Part shown: positions 12,229 to 23,264 of the stretch, one piece after another
Numbering within the stretch: position 1 is the stretch's first letter
Layout of the letters: the number at the start of each line of letters is the position of its first letter
Origin: Coleophoma eucalyptorum
Taxonomy: Eukaryota > Ascomycota > Leotiomycetes > Helotiales > Dermateaceae
Length of the DNA stretch: 64,000 bases
Direction of reading: 5' to 3'
Assembly (NCBI GenBank): GCA_026120035.1
Contig: JALRME010000007.1
Location: 1,302,001-1,366,000 of the forward strand
Translations under genes and position numbers: made by a program
Notes under the pieces: model-generated
The model's database searches: none
The model's input: only the letters and a program-made list of their open reading frames with translations
Told to the model about the DNA's origin: nothing

Positions 12229-13435
12229 TTAACAAGCAGCTCCACCGGAGCTAGGAATGTTGGAGCAGGCAGAGCTGGTCTTGCCTCCGGTGACGGAGAC
12301 ACCTGTCCAGGTCCAGCTCGAGCAAGAGCCACTTCCACAGAGAATGTAGATGTTGGTTGCAGAGCTCTCCACAGTTCCGGTGATGGAAGAGAGGGTCAAG
12401 TCAGTGATGGGAACACCCGTGGTAGGGGTTCCTGTGGGGCTTCCATTCTCGTAATCTTGCTCGATGACGATTCCGTAGGAAGTGATGCCGGAAAGCGTGA
12501 TGTCGCTGTAAGTAACGTTGGAGACGGTTCCAGTGGCACCAGACACGGTCTTGATTCGGACACCGTTCGCTGAGGAAGAAACGCTGGAAGATGCAATGTT
12601 GATGCCAGACACAGTGTTATCGTCACGTCCTCCAACTGAACCAATGGAAAGTCCGTGGCCTCCTGAGCAGGTACCGCCGGTGAAGGTAATATCAGTTCCG
12701 CTGTTGATGGCGAGACAATCGTCCTGGTTCTTGACATTGGCATTAGAGATGGTGATGCTGGTGCTGGAGCCAACATCGAAAGCATCGGTGTTGTGTCCTT
12801 GGCTATCTCCAGCAGAGTTGTCAATGGTAATGGAATCAAGAGTGAGGCCGGTGGCTGAGTTAATTGAGAAGGCCTGGACAGGGGTGTTTTGGACGTTCAG
12901 GCCTTTGATGGTAGAAGAACCGGTGAGAGAATGAGCGTAGAAAAACTTTGGCTTGGTAACACCTCCATTGCTACCCTCTCCATCCCACCACTTGGCTCCG
13001 TTTCCATCGAGAACGTGGCCAGTTGCACCGCTGACTGCGATGTCCTTTCCAGAAACGGAGAACAATGGACCAGACCAGGCCTCGTATTCCCAGGTTGTGG
13101 TACCCTCGAAAATGACCTAACACCTGCATGTCAGTAAATAATTCTTGAAAAGGTGCACGTCAGGTGCTACTCACAGCTGTTCCATCGTTTAATTTAGTCA
13201 TATCAAGTGTAGTTCCTGATGGCACAGTGATGCCACTGAGAACAATGGTAGAGCATGATGTCTTGGATGCGCTCGCAGCGGCAGCATCAGTGAATGTGCA
13301 AGAGCTGTTTGCGCGCTTCTCCAGCGCAAGCTCTGGGAAAACGGGTGCAGGTGTCACCACTGGCATTGGTGTTGCGGCAACCAAAGTCGCTGCTGAAACC
13401 AGAGCAAGCGCGAGTGACTTTTGAAGGAGAGACAT
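12229..13435 (-). CDS. Secreted endopolygalacturonase, GH28
   Basis: It cleaves internal alpha-1,4 bonds of homogalacturonan (pectin). Exons on the minus strand are 13435-13175 and 13116-12229, giving 382 aa, a normal length for fungal endoPGs. The intron (58 nt) joins DGTA to [10 protein letters not shown] signal peptide ([21 protein letters not shown]) is followed by a short propeptide ending in a KR pair (LALEKR), a Kex2-type processing site common in this family. All four catalytic motifs are present: NTDAFD (Asp198), QDDC (Asp219/Asp220), GGHG (His241) and RIK (274-276). The C-terminal cysteines seen in secreted PGs ([16 protein letters not shown]) are in place. A TATA-like sequence lies about 90 nt upstream of the start codon. 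It is convergent with the GH5 gene. Confidence 0.95.
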
Positions 13436-16390
13436 GATGAAACTTAAAGGGATAGTGAAGAGATGGGATGAAGAAGAAAGAATGTGTTGATGATTGAAAC
13501 AGTGATCTGGATGTCGACCTCAGCTATATATGCTAAGTCACCATCACTATGGCTCTGGGGTGCCGCTCGGTTGGTTGAGCATAAGCGTGTCTACTCATGC
13601 TCGCTTAGTAACGCTTTGATTGGAAATGTCACTGTTTGTGTACCACCACTCTATTCGCTGCATGTGTGACTTTTCTGTTTCTATCCTATCCATTTCAAGG
13701 ATGGGGCCTTTTGAAGATCAAGTCCGTCCGTAATCGAACTTTGCCCTTGTGCAGCAGGTTTCGTGGTGGCACCATTTGCTGGGTCTTTACGACAAGTACC
13801 GGTGGGACCCGCTTCCGTCGTCTATTTATCTGAAGCGAGGTGATCTGGGGTAGGTCCCTGCACCTTAATATACGGCTTTGTTAATGCCGTGAAATCTTGT
13901 ATTGCCTAAGGTGGTGGATCTTGACGTCTTCGACGATCTGGAAGGTGAGAATTTCCCTGGCAGGTTCTCTCTCGGTCTCGAAGATGCTGGAGCCACAATT
14001 GCAATGGAGAATAGAGAGGCAGAAATCTTGTATGTTCATAATTGAAGGGTAGAAGACGGGAAGGTACAACAACCCTTAGCCGACTATTGAAAACATCACA
14101 GGCATCCTAAAACTGCACCCTGGATGATTGACTGAGTTTTCATCGCATGTTTCTGACAGATCGAACGAACTGTTTGCCAAACAAGAGTAAATCCTTCTCA
14201 ATGCGAACGATGATATTCCTTCTTTGGGCTGAGACTCGAGGCGATAGATCAACTTGCGTAAATGGTACATGCTTGAATAACCTAAGCTTCAAGCCAGGTT
14301 TCGTGTACAGCGAATAAAAAGGAGCACAACCTTGCCCGCTTCATCGCATCGCCTCTTGCGTCAGCACCACCTAGTTTGTCGGGTTCAGGGGAAGGGTTTC
14401 TAAGCTTTATCGGATGTTTTGATCAGATTAAACATGCATTTGCTCTTGAGGGCGACAAATCATACGATGTTGCACATCACCATCTGACTCCCTTTCATCT
14501 TCTCGAAGCGGTCACGATCATTGTGTAACACGGCAGCCCGGGGTGGCGAAGCACGACCAGCATTATGACAGGCAAAGATGGAGAAAATAGTCGTCCACTA
14601 CTGCCCCAGTGACATACCACCGAAGCTCGTAAGCAGCCAGAGAACCTCCTGGACCTATTGTTCCACTAAACCGCCGCAGAAATTGACCAGATATACGTTG
14701 GCATTGGTAAACCTTCGTTACCTGAAATCCAGACTGGACTGAACTGTAGGATATTGACAACTAACGGCGTCCTTGTTATACTTAAATTGCTTGAGTGGCC
14801 AACCGGTCACTCTATTCATGATGCTTCGGCCTCCTCATGACACCTGCTCGTGGTCTTTGTTTAAGCTTTTTATATAAAGGAATAAACCCTATTGGTTAAA
14901 CAATAGCATGGCTGGCACAGCCCATACTTCCGCACTATCCTCATCTTTTTGTGGAAAACGCCATCCGAGCTTCCCCTATTCATAATGACATGGAATACTA
15001 TCAACAATTATGAGTCTACTGCTGAAAACCACGGCAGACTGAAGCGGCACGTTCGCTAATCACTCGCCGCAGCGCATGAAAATGCTGCTTCTACATAACA
15101 CGTTCCCGGACTACATATAGGAGCAATGGTCGGTAAGAATACGACACAAGCCGAAGAGATCTTGAATGATGATAGTGGGTCCAGTTGATGTCAAACAGGA
15201 TTTAGTATAAAGTAGATAAAGTATTTATGGAGCTCGGGGCGAAAGAAAGAGGGCACATGCTAATTCTTATTTAGCAACTACCGTCGGAGACTACACGGAT
15301 AGGGAAGACGTCAGAGAACTCGATCCGCGATAAGCATCAAAGCGATATCGCAACCTGAGCACAGTTTTTGCTAGATACTGCATCTCTGCTCGAGCCTTCC
15401 TACCCCTTTTTTTCGCAGCTCGCGCAATACTGCAGCACTAGAACCAGCTAAGGATCTGCATCAAGCCGAGTACGAGATTCCTCGAGGAAAAGTTTCCACG
15501 TCATGCACCATACAGCAAGGCTGAAAACCTGCCAATCTTGAGACAGATGGCAGCTGATCCAATCTGCAGAGAGATTTATCGCCATTTATTGACGGGTTAG
15601 CGCGATGCCATGATAATGGCTATCGGTGGTGGCTTGCTCGTTATTAGGATCTACTCTCAGGACATGGGATAAAGCCACAAATGGTGATTTCCGCTGCTGT
15701 CACGGAGGATACCACTGCCCTATAAGCTGCTGGACTGGGTATTTTCGTGGAGATGACAGACGATCTGGGCTGTTAGCGAGCTTCAGGAAAAGCTTATCGA
15801 AATGAGGTTACTTCTTCCAGGCTAAATACGAGTGACAGCTGCCATAGTAGCGTGTCCAGTGTACGTACCTCAGCAGATCTACCCACAGATAAAGGGCTGG
15901 CTTCTAGAAGGAAAGCGGTGCGGATTTCTACCACTGGAACGCAGCCACGTTTGACTATACCAGCCAATTTTGGCGCGTTTCGTGGCTGCTGTGGTCATCT
16001 CGTTGCTTTGCTATTTAGTATCCAGGTATCATTTGCAAGACCCAGTCAGTGAATTGGAGATGTCAAAATCAATATGGGATTGGGATGAAAGAAAGCACCT
16101 TTGCAGAAACGTTACTTGACAGTATGGCTGCAAACAGGACAGGGCAATGGGAAATTTGATGCTAGAACGGGGAAACGGGGGCTCGAGTGCGGCTCGCATA
16201 CCAGCCGCATTCATCGGGAGTTGCTCGGCGAAACGTGAAGCTAAGCTTCCAAGATCTGAGCGCCACGAAACTGGCCGACATATCTACCTTGGTCAGGAAC
16301 CTTTGAAGGATCCGTAATTCCTGAATCCTAACGGATGTGACGCCCGGGGTTGTGGGCACTCTACACGATCACTCTTGCATTGCGCGCGAT
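13436..16390. other. Intergenic region, no convincing gene
   Basis: This is about 3 kb upstream of both the GH28 gene (-) and the rhodopsin-domain gene (+), so both promoters lie here. Short open frames on both strands show no motifs. CTGGGG CreA-like hexamers occur near 13554 and 13846. I could not recognise a decayed gene or transposon. Confidence 0.4.
13525..13531 (-). promoter_or_regulatory. TATA-like element of the GH28 gene
   Basis: A TATATA core lies about 90 nt upstream of the GH28 start codon, with a purine/pyrimidine-biased leader between. Position and sequence fit a core promoter. Confidence 0.45.
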
Positions 16391-17547
16391 ATGTACGGCT
16401 TGAGTGACAGCGCGACCTATGTACGAGCCTTGCGTATTCAAGCTTTCAGTCATACTAAACTCTGTACAGGTCTGGACTGCGTTACTCCTTGCACAAGCCC
16501 TGGTCGCGATAATACTTCGGTTCTACGTCCGGATCGTGGTGCTCAAGCAAGCGCCTCCGCTGTTCGACTATATCATCATAGCTGCATGGTTGACTGGCCT
16601 AGCATGGGTTATCACAACCAACTGGGCAATTAGAATCGGGAGCTCAGAAGATCCAGCTACGCAGGTCGCAGAGTACAAGGTATTATTCTCGGCACAGCTC
16701 CAGTATGCGTATTGACATATGTATGTACAGTTACTTTTCGCTGGATATTATCTGTTTGAGCTTGGTCTCTATCTGCCGAAAGCCAGCCTTCTCGCTTTTT
16801 ACTATGCCCTGTTTCCTAAGACGTCGGAAGCCTTTGGCATCGCTCTGAAGGTTGCCATTGGTTACTTCGTGGCAGCTTTTCTGCAAACATTGTTCATACT
16901 GACTTTCTGGTGCCGTCCCATATCTCGTAATTGGTAAGCGTTTCTGAGCGGCAATCGAATTCCACCAGCAAGGAGAGTGCTAATTCGTTTTCATTCTTCT
17001 AGGTCTCTTACAGACAGTGAATGTGCAATTTGGTCTGCAGATGTTTGGGATCCGTTTTATTCGAATTACGCTATGAATATCTCTACAGATCTCGTCGGTA
17101 TGCTTCACGAACCATCTCTGCTCGTTTAGCGCTAATTCCGAGACATAGTTTTCTTCCTTCCTTTCGTCATGCTTAGGCAAGGTCGTTTCCGACGATCTCA
17201 AAAGATCACGTTGTTTATTGTATTCTCTCTTGGCGCCATCACCATGATAGTTAGTGTACTGCGTTTCATCTGGGTTGTACTTGAATTCGATGGTAATTCT
17301 GGAGGTAAGCGCTTTTAAATCGTTCCGTGCCTGAAAAAAAGAAATCACCAGCATTTACTAATCAATAATTGTAGATGTGCTATGCATTGCTGAGCTTACG
17401 GCGGCTATAACCATTGTCAGCTTGCCGCATTTGAAACCGTTACTGTATAAATGGCCATTTAAAACTGTATTGGGGACTGAACCATCTGACAGGAAAGAAT
17501 CGGAATCTTCTAATGTGATGATTACTCTCTTGTCCATGGACAAATAA
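16391..17547 (+). CDS. Fungal rhodopsin-domain (PTH11-like) seven-TM protein
   Basis: Proposed exons are 16391-16420, 16470-16679, 16731-16933, 17003-17097, 17149-17304 and 17375-17547, giving 288 aa. All junctions keep frame, and the introns are 48-70 nt with good branch and acceptor sites. The protein has about seven hydrophobic helices, with family features such as RFYVRI after TM1, FDYIIIAAWLTG in TM2, YLPKASLLAFYYALFP, FWCRPISRNW and DLVVFFLPFVMLRQ. This is the fungal rhodopsin-like integral membrane family, whose members include PTH11-type receptors. There is no extracellular CFEM domain and the cytosolic tail is short (about 30 aa after TM7), so it is a minimal member. The tiny first exon (10 codons) is the least certain part. 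A longer N-terminus without that intron would start at a GTG codon. Confidence 0.8.
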
Positions 17548-18341
17548 TAGTAAAAATAATAGACAGATGATATATAGTCATTTAGATAGATAGACATTCT
17601 GCTAGAAGTCAAATACTCATGTGATAGCTTTTATTTGCAATCCAGGCGTCAGTTAAGTACTTGTACTTAAGGTAGGAATCTTATAGTCAGTCTCAAATAA
17701 GAGCTCTTTTCAACTTATAAGTCTAGTTGAGCTTCAAATTGTTTTCGTTGAACACATTTATTGATATTTCTGAAAACCCACTAGTTTGCTTCACGAAGCT
17801 TTTTTTACACCAACCTACTCTTCTTTTGACATTAACACAAAATCCGAGTGCCAGATTTTTAGGTGGTGGCTAGGATGTATCGATCTACAAAAGATATATG
17901 CACAAGAGAAAACCTCATATTTATCATTTTTCTTTGACTTCGTCCCTGCTGAAGAGCAGGGTGTCAGTTTTCTCCGGCTGTAGTACAACATTGCCACTTC
18001 CTCTCATCCGTCCCATCGGCTGCCATAAAAGAAATCAAGCGATGCTTGTAAGCACACGACATCCAATACTGACGCGACTAACCCTTCCTAAACCTGACAC
18101 CCACCATGAGAGATGTTGTTATTCTTCCTAGCATTATTCATAATTTCTTCACCCCATATTTGCTTTCTAGAATCGTCCATACTTCAAAATACCCATGTTC
18201 TATTCCTCATCAAAAAGACGGCTATGTTTTCCTAGCTGCGCGCGCTCTTAAACACAATACGACCCTTCCCAGCCTCGTGTTTGGCATAGGCGTAAATGAG
18301 GTAGACCCTACCCGAACCCGAGATTTCTGGAGGGTCTTGAG
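17548..18341. other. Convergent intergenic region
   Basis: This AT-rich spacer lies between the 3' ends of two convergent membrane-protein genes. It should hold both terminators. No gene was recognised. Confidence 0.45.
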
Positions 18342-19687
18342 TTAAGGATACCATGAGTTAGCTTTATTCTGCGTAACATTCACTGTCATGTCGATCTCCG
18401 AGGAATGTTCAGAAGCGAAGGCCCTGCCAAGCCGTAAATCATTAAATGTCTTCGCGACAGCCTTCTCGCTTCTTGGTCCATCGATAGATTCTGAAGAGAG
18501 GGAAAGTCAGTATATACCTCTGGGAGTTTTACGACGGAAGAAAGAGGACATTGGTAATAGATGGCAGCAACTCACCCACAAAGACCTTGAGGACGGCAAA
18601 AATCGAGGGGATGGACAGAGTGAGAACCACGAGCTGGCTCAGCGATGCCGTATCCTCGTCGCTTGAGATGTACCACGCGTCGATCTCAAAGCCGGCCCTG
18701 AGATCGAAGTAGTCGATGGTCGCAAGGACGCCAATCACAGCTACGGCGAGGGTGATCACCACCCGGATACACAGCGTCACCTTCCGGCACCAAAGCGGAG
18801 AGGTCTGCGTGTATTCCAGCGCTGAGACGGAGTCGACGAGGAGGAAGAGGAGCCCGATGACCCCAAAGATACCCAGCGGGATGAACTGGTGGCTGTACAG
18901 TGTACTGCCGGCACTAGTGCCGCTGGACTCCAAGATCTGGCTCACGTTGTGGCTCGCGAAGTAGTTGGAGCCGATCACACTGCTCTGGTTGCCGACAAAG
19001 CACGCCGCGGGCATGATGGCGAGGGAGCTCGCCTCGACGGGGAAGTTATCGATGACATCGCGGGCCTTGAAGAGCAGCCATGTGAGGACAAGGATGGCGA
19101 GGATGGCGATGATTCGTGCGATGCCGACCGCGTAGTTCTTGGAGCAGTATTGCGGGATGTTGACGAAGACGAGGATGTGTGTGATGAGACTCATGAGCAT
19201 GAGGTAGCATACGACGTCGTAGTGGTATGCTGAGATACAACTCGCGTGGAAGGTGACTACAATAAGCATGGCGATGCCGGCCGCTACCTGAGCATCGCTC
19301 ATGCCGTGCAGAAGGGTGTCAATGCCATGGACAATACGACGGTAGAAGTTATACCTGTTGAAGATTCTGTGTTAACACATGCAGATAGGCGTTGCTATTG
19401 GAAGGCATCTTGTTTGAAGTAGATACGTACTTTGTCTGGGACATTTTCTCCCAGAGCAAGAGTGCCTCGTCTACGAGCAAGAGCATAGCCAGAATGATAG
19501 CCACAAAGCTATTGGCGACGAATAAGATCACAATATTTCTTCCAGTAATATCGGTATTGGGTAGAAGCTTTTGGCTATCTAAGAGACCTGTGGAATTTGT
19601 GTAGAGGTCGAAATCGCACGGAATTGGCTGTTTAAGCCAAGGACAGGATCCATTTACGGAAGTGAGAACACCGATGTAGTTAACCAT
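18342..19687 (-). CDS. Unrecognised seven-TM membrane protein
   Basis: Minus-strand exons are 19687-19431, 19354-18576 and 18490-18342, giving 394 aa; both introns are canonical. Hydrophobic helices lie at about 52-73, 107-126, 132-152, 161-181, 241-262, 279-298 and 324-344, which makes seven. The N-terminal 50 residues contain two cysteines (SCPW, IPCDF) and a glycosylation sequon (NST), which suggests an extracellular N-terminus. The long loop between TM4 and TM5 (182-240) has more sequons (NQS, NVS) and one cysteine. The C-terminal 50 residues are hydrophilic. I know of similar uncharacterised proteins in fungi but can name no function; a receptor- or transporter-like role is open. It is convergent with the rhodopsin-domain gene, so two 7TM genes face each other. 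Confidence 0.72.
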
Positions 19688-21427
19688 TTTGAAAACAGCG
19701 ACGATGAAAACTCAGTGACGAAAGGGATATTTAACGGCTTGAATCGAGAGAGAGATTCTCGGACTGCGACTTAAAACGAAGGTGCCAAAATGATGGAAAA
19801 CCCGGTGAAGACCAGAGAAATATCAGGGCCTAAGGAATGTCCAGAACCAAAAGAGCGGCAAATAGAGACAGACCGGCAAGTTTAAAAATACAGGAATACT
19901 CTACCAGAAGGGACAATAGCGATTACAATATTTAACAACCTACATCTTGGGGTCCAAGACGCTGAATTAGCTGAGGCTTTCAGACAACCGTCCGCACCGC
20001 TGCACGATGCACTGATACTCAGTAAAAATGCGGCTCAGACCCTACAAAGCCTAACATATCAACAATATGCGGGCCTCAAAAAAAAGCACGCAGGAGTTCT
20101 TGGCGGACGCCCGAGTTAGGTGCGGAGATCCCTTGCAAAAAAACTCTTGGGGCGCTGGCGCTGGCACTGGGACACATCAGGGTCGAACACCTGCATATCG
20201 CACCACGATCAGGGCCATCTGCATGTCAGCAATGGCTATCGCTTCCCAATCTACCCTCTGCTGTAGCCCTCTGGAGTATTTAAAAGGGGTTTTAGCCTGT
20301 TTGGTTGTAATTTGCTGCTCTCAGCCTCGTCGGAGGTTAAATGCATGGCGGAGGCGCATGCCGCTGGTAAGGCTCTCTGATATGGTAGTAGGCAGTTTCT
20401 ATATTTTGAAACATAGCTTTCTCGAACGAAAGAATGGGATTCATCGTGAGTTTATTCTCAGATTGAAATCAGTTCGGAGATTATAAAACCAACGCGTTGT
20501 TCAGTAGCTCTCGTAGAAGTAGTATATTTAGCGAACCATTCTTTTGAAGCAGCACCAGCGCAAGTCGCCAGACTTATGATATGAGTCTTCTGATTTAACA
20601 CAACCCTTACCCGGCATATGCGAGGAAGGCTACCGAATAAACACTTGCAGCTGCAAGAAGTTCGAAAGAATTTCATCAGTGGAAACTTCCACACTGCCTC
20701 CCGTGCTCGTGAATCCAAAGGCCCAGATGCAGCCAGAGTCATGGGATCTCTCGCAGCCAATACAACTAACAACCCTCCAGCTGCAGTTCCTTTTAAGGTT
20801 CAATTGAACCACGGTGTGCGTGCGGACGAAGGCCAAGAAACGGAATGGGTTCTCTGCATCTGGGCTGGTGGAGATATGAAGGAAGACGCGCGTCGGTGCA
20901 GTCAGAACCGCAGGACGCCTGATCACATGATATGCACATTGTATAATATCCTCTCGGTCTGCATTACGGTTCTTTTGAGGCCTGAGGCAGTTAAGAAGTA
21001 TTGGTGTGGTTCCAAGTGTATCTTGAGTATAACTTACCTGGTCTATCTATTTATTAGTCTCTGCAGAACAGCATTCTTATTTATGCCGAGTGATAAGGAG
21101 ACAAAGCATTAAACTAGGACAAAGCACGAGCGGCTCGTCCAGCAGTAAGTTCTTCACGGCAGAAATAAGCCAGGAGAGTTCGCGAGGACAGTATTATTAT
21201 GTATTCTGTTCAAAGCTGTTATAACGCTGGTCAAAATAGACAATGACACAATAGAAACAGATTAGAAAATTTTATGCTTTTTTTTATTATATCCCCAAGC
21301 TCTAGAGCCAGTTGCATTTCTTGGGTTCTATACACGAAGACCAACCTAAACGATGCCATTTGTCGAGTTTATGATACAATCCAAGGAAGTGGTATGATAC
21401 AAGTCAAAATGAAAAAAGGATAATGCC
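19688..21427. other. Intergenic region, no convincing gene
   Basis: This 1.7 kb holds the promoter of the 7TM gene (-) and the 3' end of the Zn2Cys6 gene (-). A few open frames of 100-160 codons occur near 20460-21110 on both strands, but they overlap each other and show no motifs. Confidence 0.4.
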
Positions 21428-23264
21428 TCAAGTCACATCAATACGCCTCAATGCATCCCCAATCCCTTCCACACTACCATGTACGGAGGTTTTCACCCCT
21501 TCAACGATGCTCCTCGGCCACTCCAACCACTTTTCCCACTTTTCAGGCAACTCGGCCCTCACCCTTTGAAGCAAATCTTCCGCCTTGCCACTGATCCACC
21601 AAAGCATTTCGAGTCGCTTTAATAATATGCAATACACGGCAACGAGCACCAATGCCTGCGGAACGCGCAGTTCTACCATATCAAAAAACTGCTCCGGAAC
21701 CGAGATAATCCACGATAGCGTGGCGGCGCTGGCTCCGATATCGATCTTGACCAACGGAGAGGTCAAGCTGAAAATGCGTTTGAGACTGTGCAATGTCTGG
21801 TCAAGAGTGGCTTTGTCTGCTTCCGAGAGGACTTCAGAGGACTTCCATGTAAGGGACAGTGGAGTCAGGTGGTGTTCTTCTTCTGGGGGTAACGACATGG
21901 GGTCATCAGCACGGAGAGACAACCAGGGCCGGATCATATCCCCTAATGGCCCGTTGCGGACGTAGTGAGAACAGGATTGAAGTACTTCGTTTCCACCTCG
22001 GTGGATTTTATACCATGCGATCTCCGTACCTGGCCCTGAGTCTCCGTCTCTGGTTGGGCTCAAGAAAAATAGATCTGCGCCCTTCCCGCCCTGAATTGCC
22101 CATGCATGCACACCTAGTAACGCAGCGCAGGCAAAACATGCACTGCAGTTCTGCGGTGTGATGTTCTGGACCTCGACGCGGAAGCTAGCGATGGATCGGG
22201 CATAATAGATTGCTGCAGCATTGGAATACTTGTTGTACTGTACTGGGTCAGAGGAGTTCAGGTGGGCGAGGTGGAGGGCGGCGAAGGACAAAAGCTCATG
22301 CAGCAGGAAGCGGTGCTGAAAGGCCAGAATAACGGCCTCCGTCTGCCAGACATGCGTGCCCGTGATACTGTGGCCGAGGAGTTCGATACTGGTTCGAGTG
22401 GTGTAGAAATGAAGGAGTTCAAGATCGAGGGTAGTGAATTGGACTGGGAGAGAGGTGATGGCATTGTTCGGAATGGTGTGTCGAGAGGCTGGTGGGGTAA
22501 AGTTTCGTGTAGTTTCGTTTCGTTTCGTGTCATCGGGTTGAGTTGCGGCAACCGAGATGGGATGATTATGGTTCCTTGGGTGGGACCCAAGGGGAATATA
22601 TTGTAAATAGGAACATGAACTTCTATAGCGTTCGCAATTCTCGCACGATGGTTTGCCCTCGTCGCACTTTACAGACAGGTTGCAATTCGAGTCAGCTTAA
22701 TATCCAGCCGGCTCATACAAGTCCTGTACTGTCCGCGCAGTGGGAGGAGGGCGTCAGGTCAGACATTATTCGACGAAATCAAACCACTTTGGCCGTTGCT
22801 CTTGCGGGCTTGGGAGTGGTACATCTGGCCAAAGGAAGCTACTCCAACGCCAATGATGACACACACCAAGACAATGAGGCAGATAGCGAGCGTAGAGAGC
22901 GCCATCTTGGGGTCTTGGCGGGAGGGTGAGAGGGACGGGAACGAAGAGAGAGAGATGAAATGGAGAAGGCCAGAGGGGACCCAGATATGTATAAATATCC
23001 TACGAGAGGACGAGAAGAAGAGCCGGGGGAGAAGAGCGAGGTGAACCAGGACCAGGCAACGAGACTAGCGGTGCAGTTGGAGATGGTGTGGTGGTTGGTA
23101 TCCATCCAGTCCTGCGTTGACGCATCCCTTCCTTCCTGGTATGGGGGGGAGGGGGGGGAGGAGGGGGCACCTAGGGAAGCTATTCTTGTACGTACCTTCA
23201 CCTTGCGCTGCTTACATTGCAAGCACCCAGTGCGAGTCTTGACATGCGGACGTCGGGTTGACAT
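21428..23264 (-). CDS. Zn2Cys6 transcription factor with a split zinc cluster
   Basis: Minus-strand exons are 23264-23196 and 22666-21428, giving 435 aa. Exon 1 ends RTGCLQCKQRKVK and exon 2 begins CDEGKPSCENC. Together they make a perfect cluster, C14-X2-C17-X6-C24-X6-C31-X2-C34-X6-C41, so the join is firm. The intron sits between VK and the third cysteine, a very common intron position in this family, but at 529 nt it is several times longer than other introns here. After a Pro/Asn-rich linker, LELLHFYTTRTSIELL..VWQTEAVILAFQHRFLLHELLSFAALHLAHL begins a domain like that of Upc2-type regulators. The C-terminal half contains a hydrophobic helix (ALVLVAVYCILLKRLEMLWW). The target genes cannot be read from sequence. 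A 48-codon ORF with promoter-like signals lies inside the intron on the same strand. Confidence 0.85.
22759..22905 (-). CDS. Candidate 48-aa single-TM microprotein nested in the Zn2Cys6 intron
   Basis: This complete ATG-to-TGA ORF lies wholly inside the 529-nt intron of the Zn2Cys6 gene, on the same strand. The peptide starts MALSTLAICLIVLVCVIIGV and continues with a small-residue stretch (GVASF). A hydrophilic tail of about 22 residues is rich in Gln, Ser and Asn and ends SSNNV. One helix at about 5-25 would span a membrane. The upstream sequence looks like a fungal core promoter: a TATA-like element about 85 nt before the ATG, a CT-rich stretch, then an A-rich CCCCAAGATGG start context. Only about 90 nt remain between its stop and the 3' splice site, so its own transcript end would overlap the host acceptor. 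I do not recognise the peptide. It could be a nested gene, an alternative first exon product or chance. Confidence 0.4.
   Translation of the reverse strand: MALSTLAICLIVLVCVIIGVGVASFGQMYHSQARKSNGQSGLISSNNV
22988..22998 (-). promoter_or_regulatory. TATA-like element upstream of the nested ORF
   Basis: TATTTATA/TATACAT-type sequence on the minus strand, about 85 nt before the nested start codon and followed by a CT-rich stretch (about 22930-22965). This is the arrangement usual for well-expressed fungal genes. Confidence 0.35.
23142..23168 (+). repeat. G-rich tract within the intron (possible G-quadruplex)
   Basis: Runs of 7, 8 and 5 G separated by A or AGGA on the plus strand. The nascent transcript of the minus-strand gene carries the complementary C-rich strand. 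The DNA could form a G-quadruplex or i-motif near the 5' splice site. Confidence 0.5.

Noticed and set aside
12396..12934. Open frames on both strands within the polygalacturonase exon
   Set aside because: Shadows of the GH28 reading frame; no independent start context or motif.
20460..21112. Overlapping 98-164-codon frames on both strands
   Set aside because: They exclude each other, lack motifs and have no supporting splice or promoter signals.
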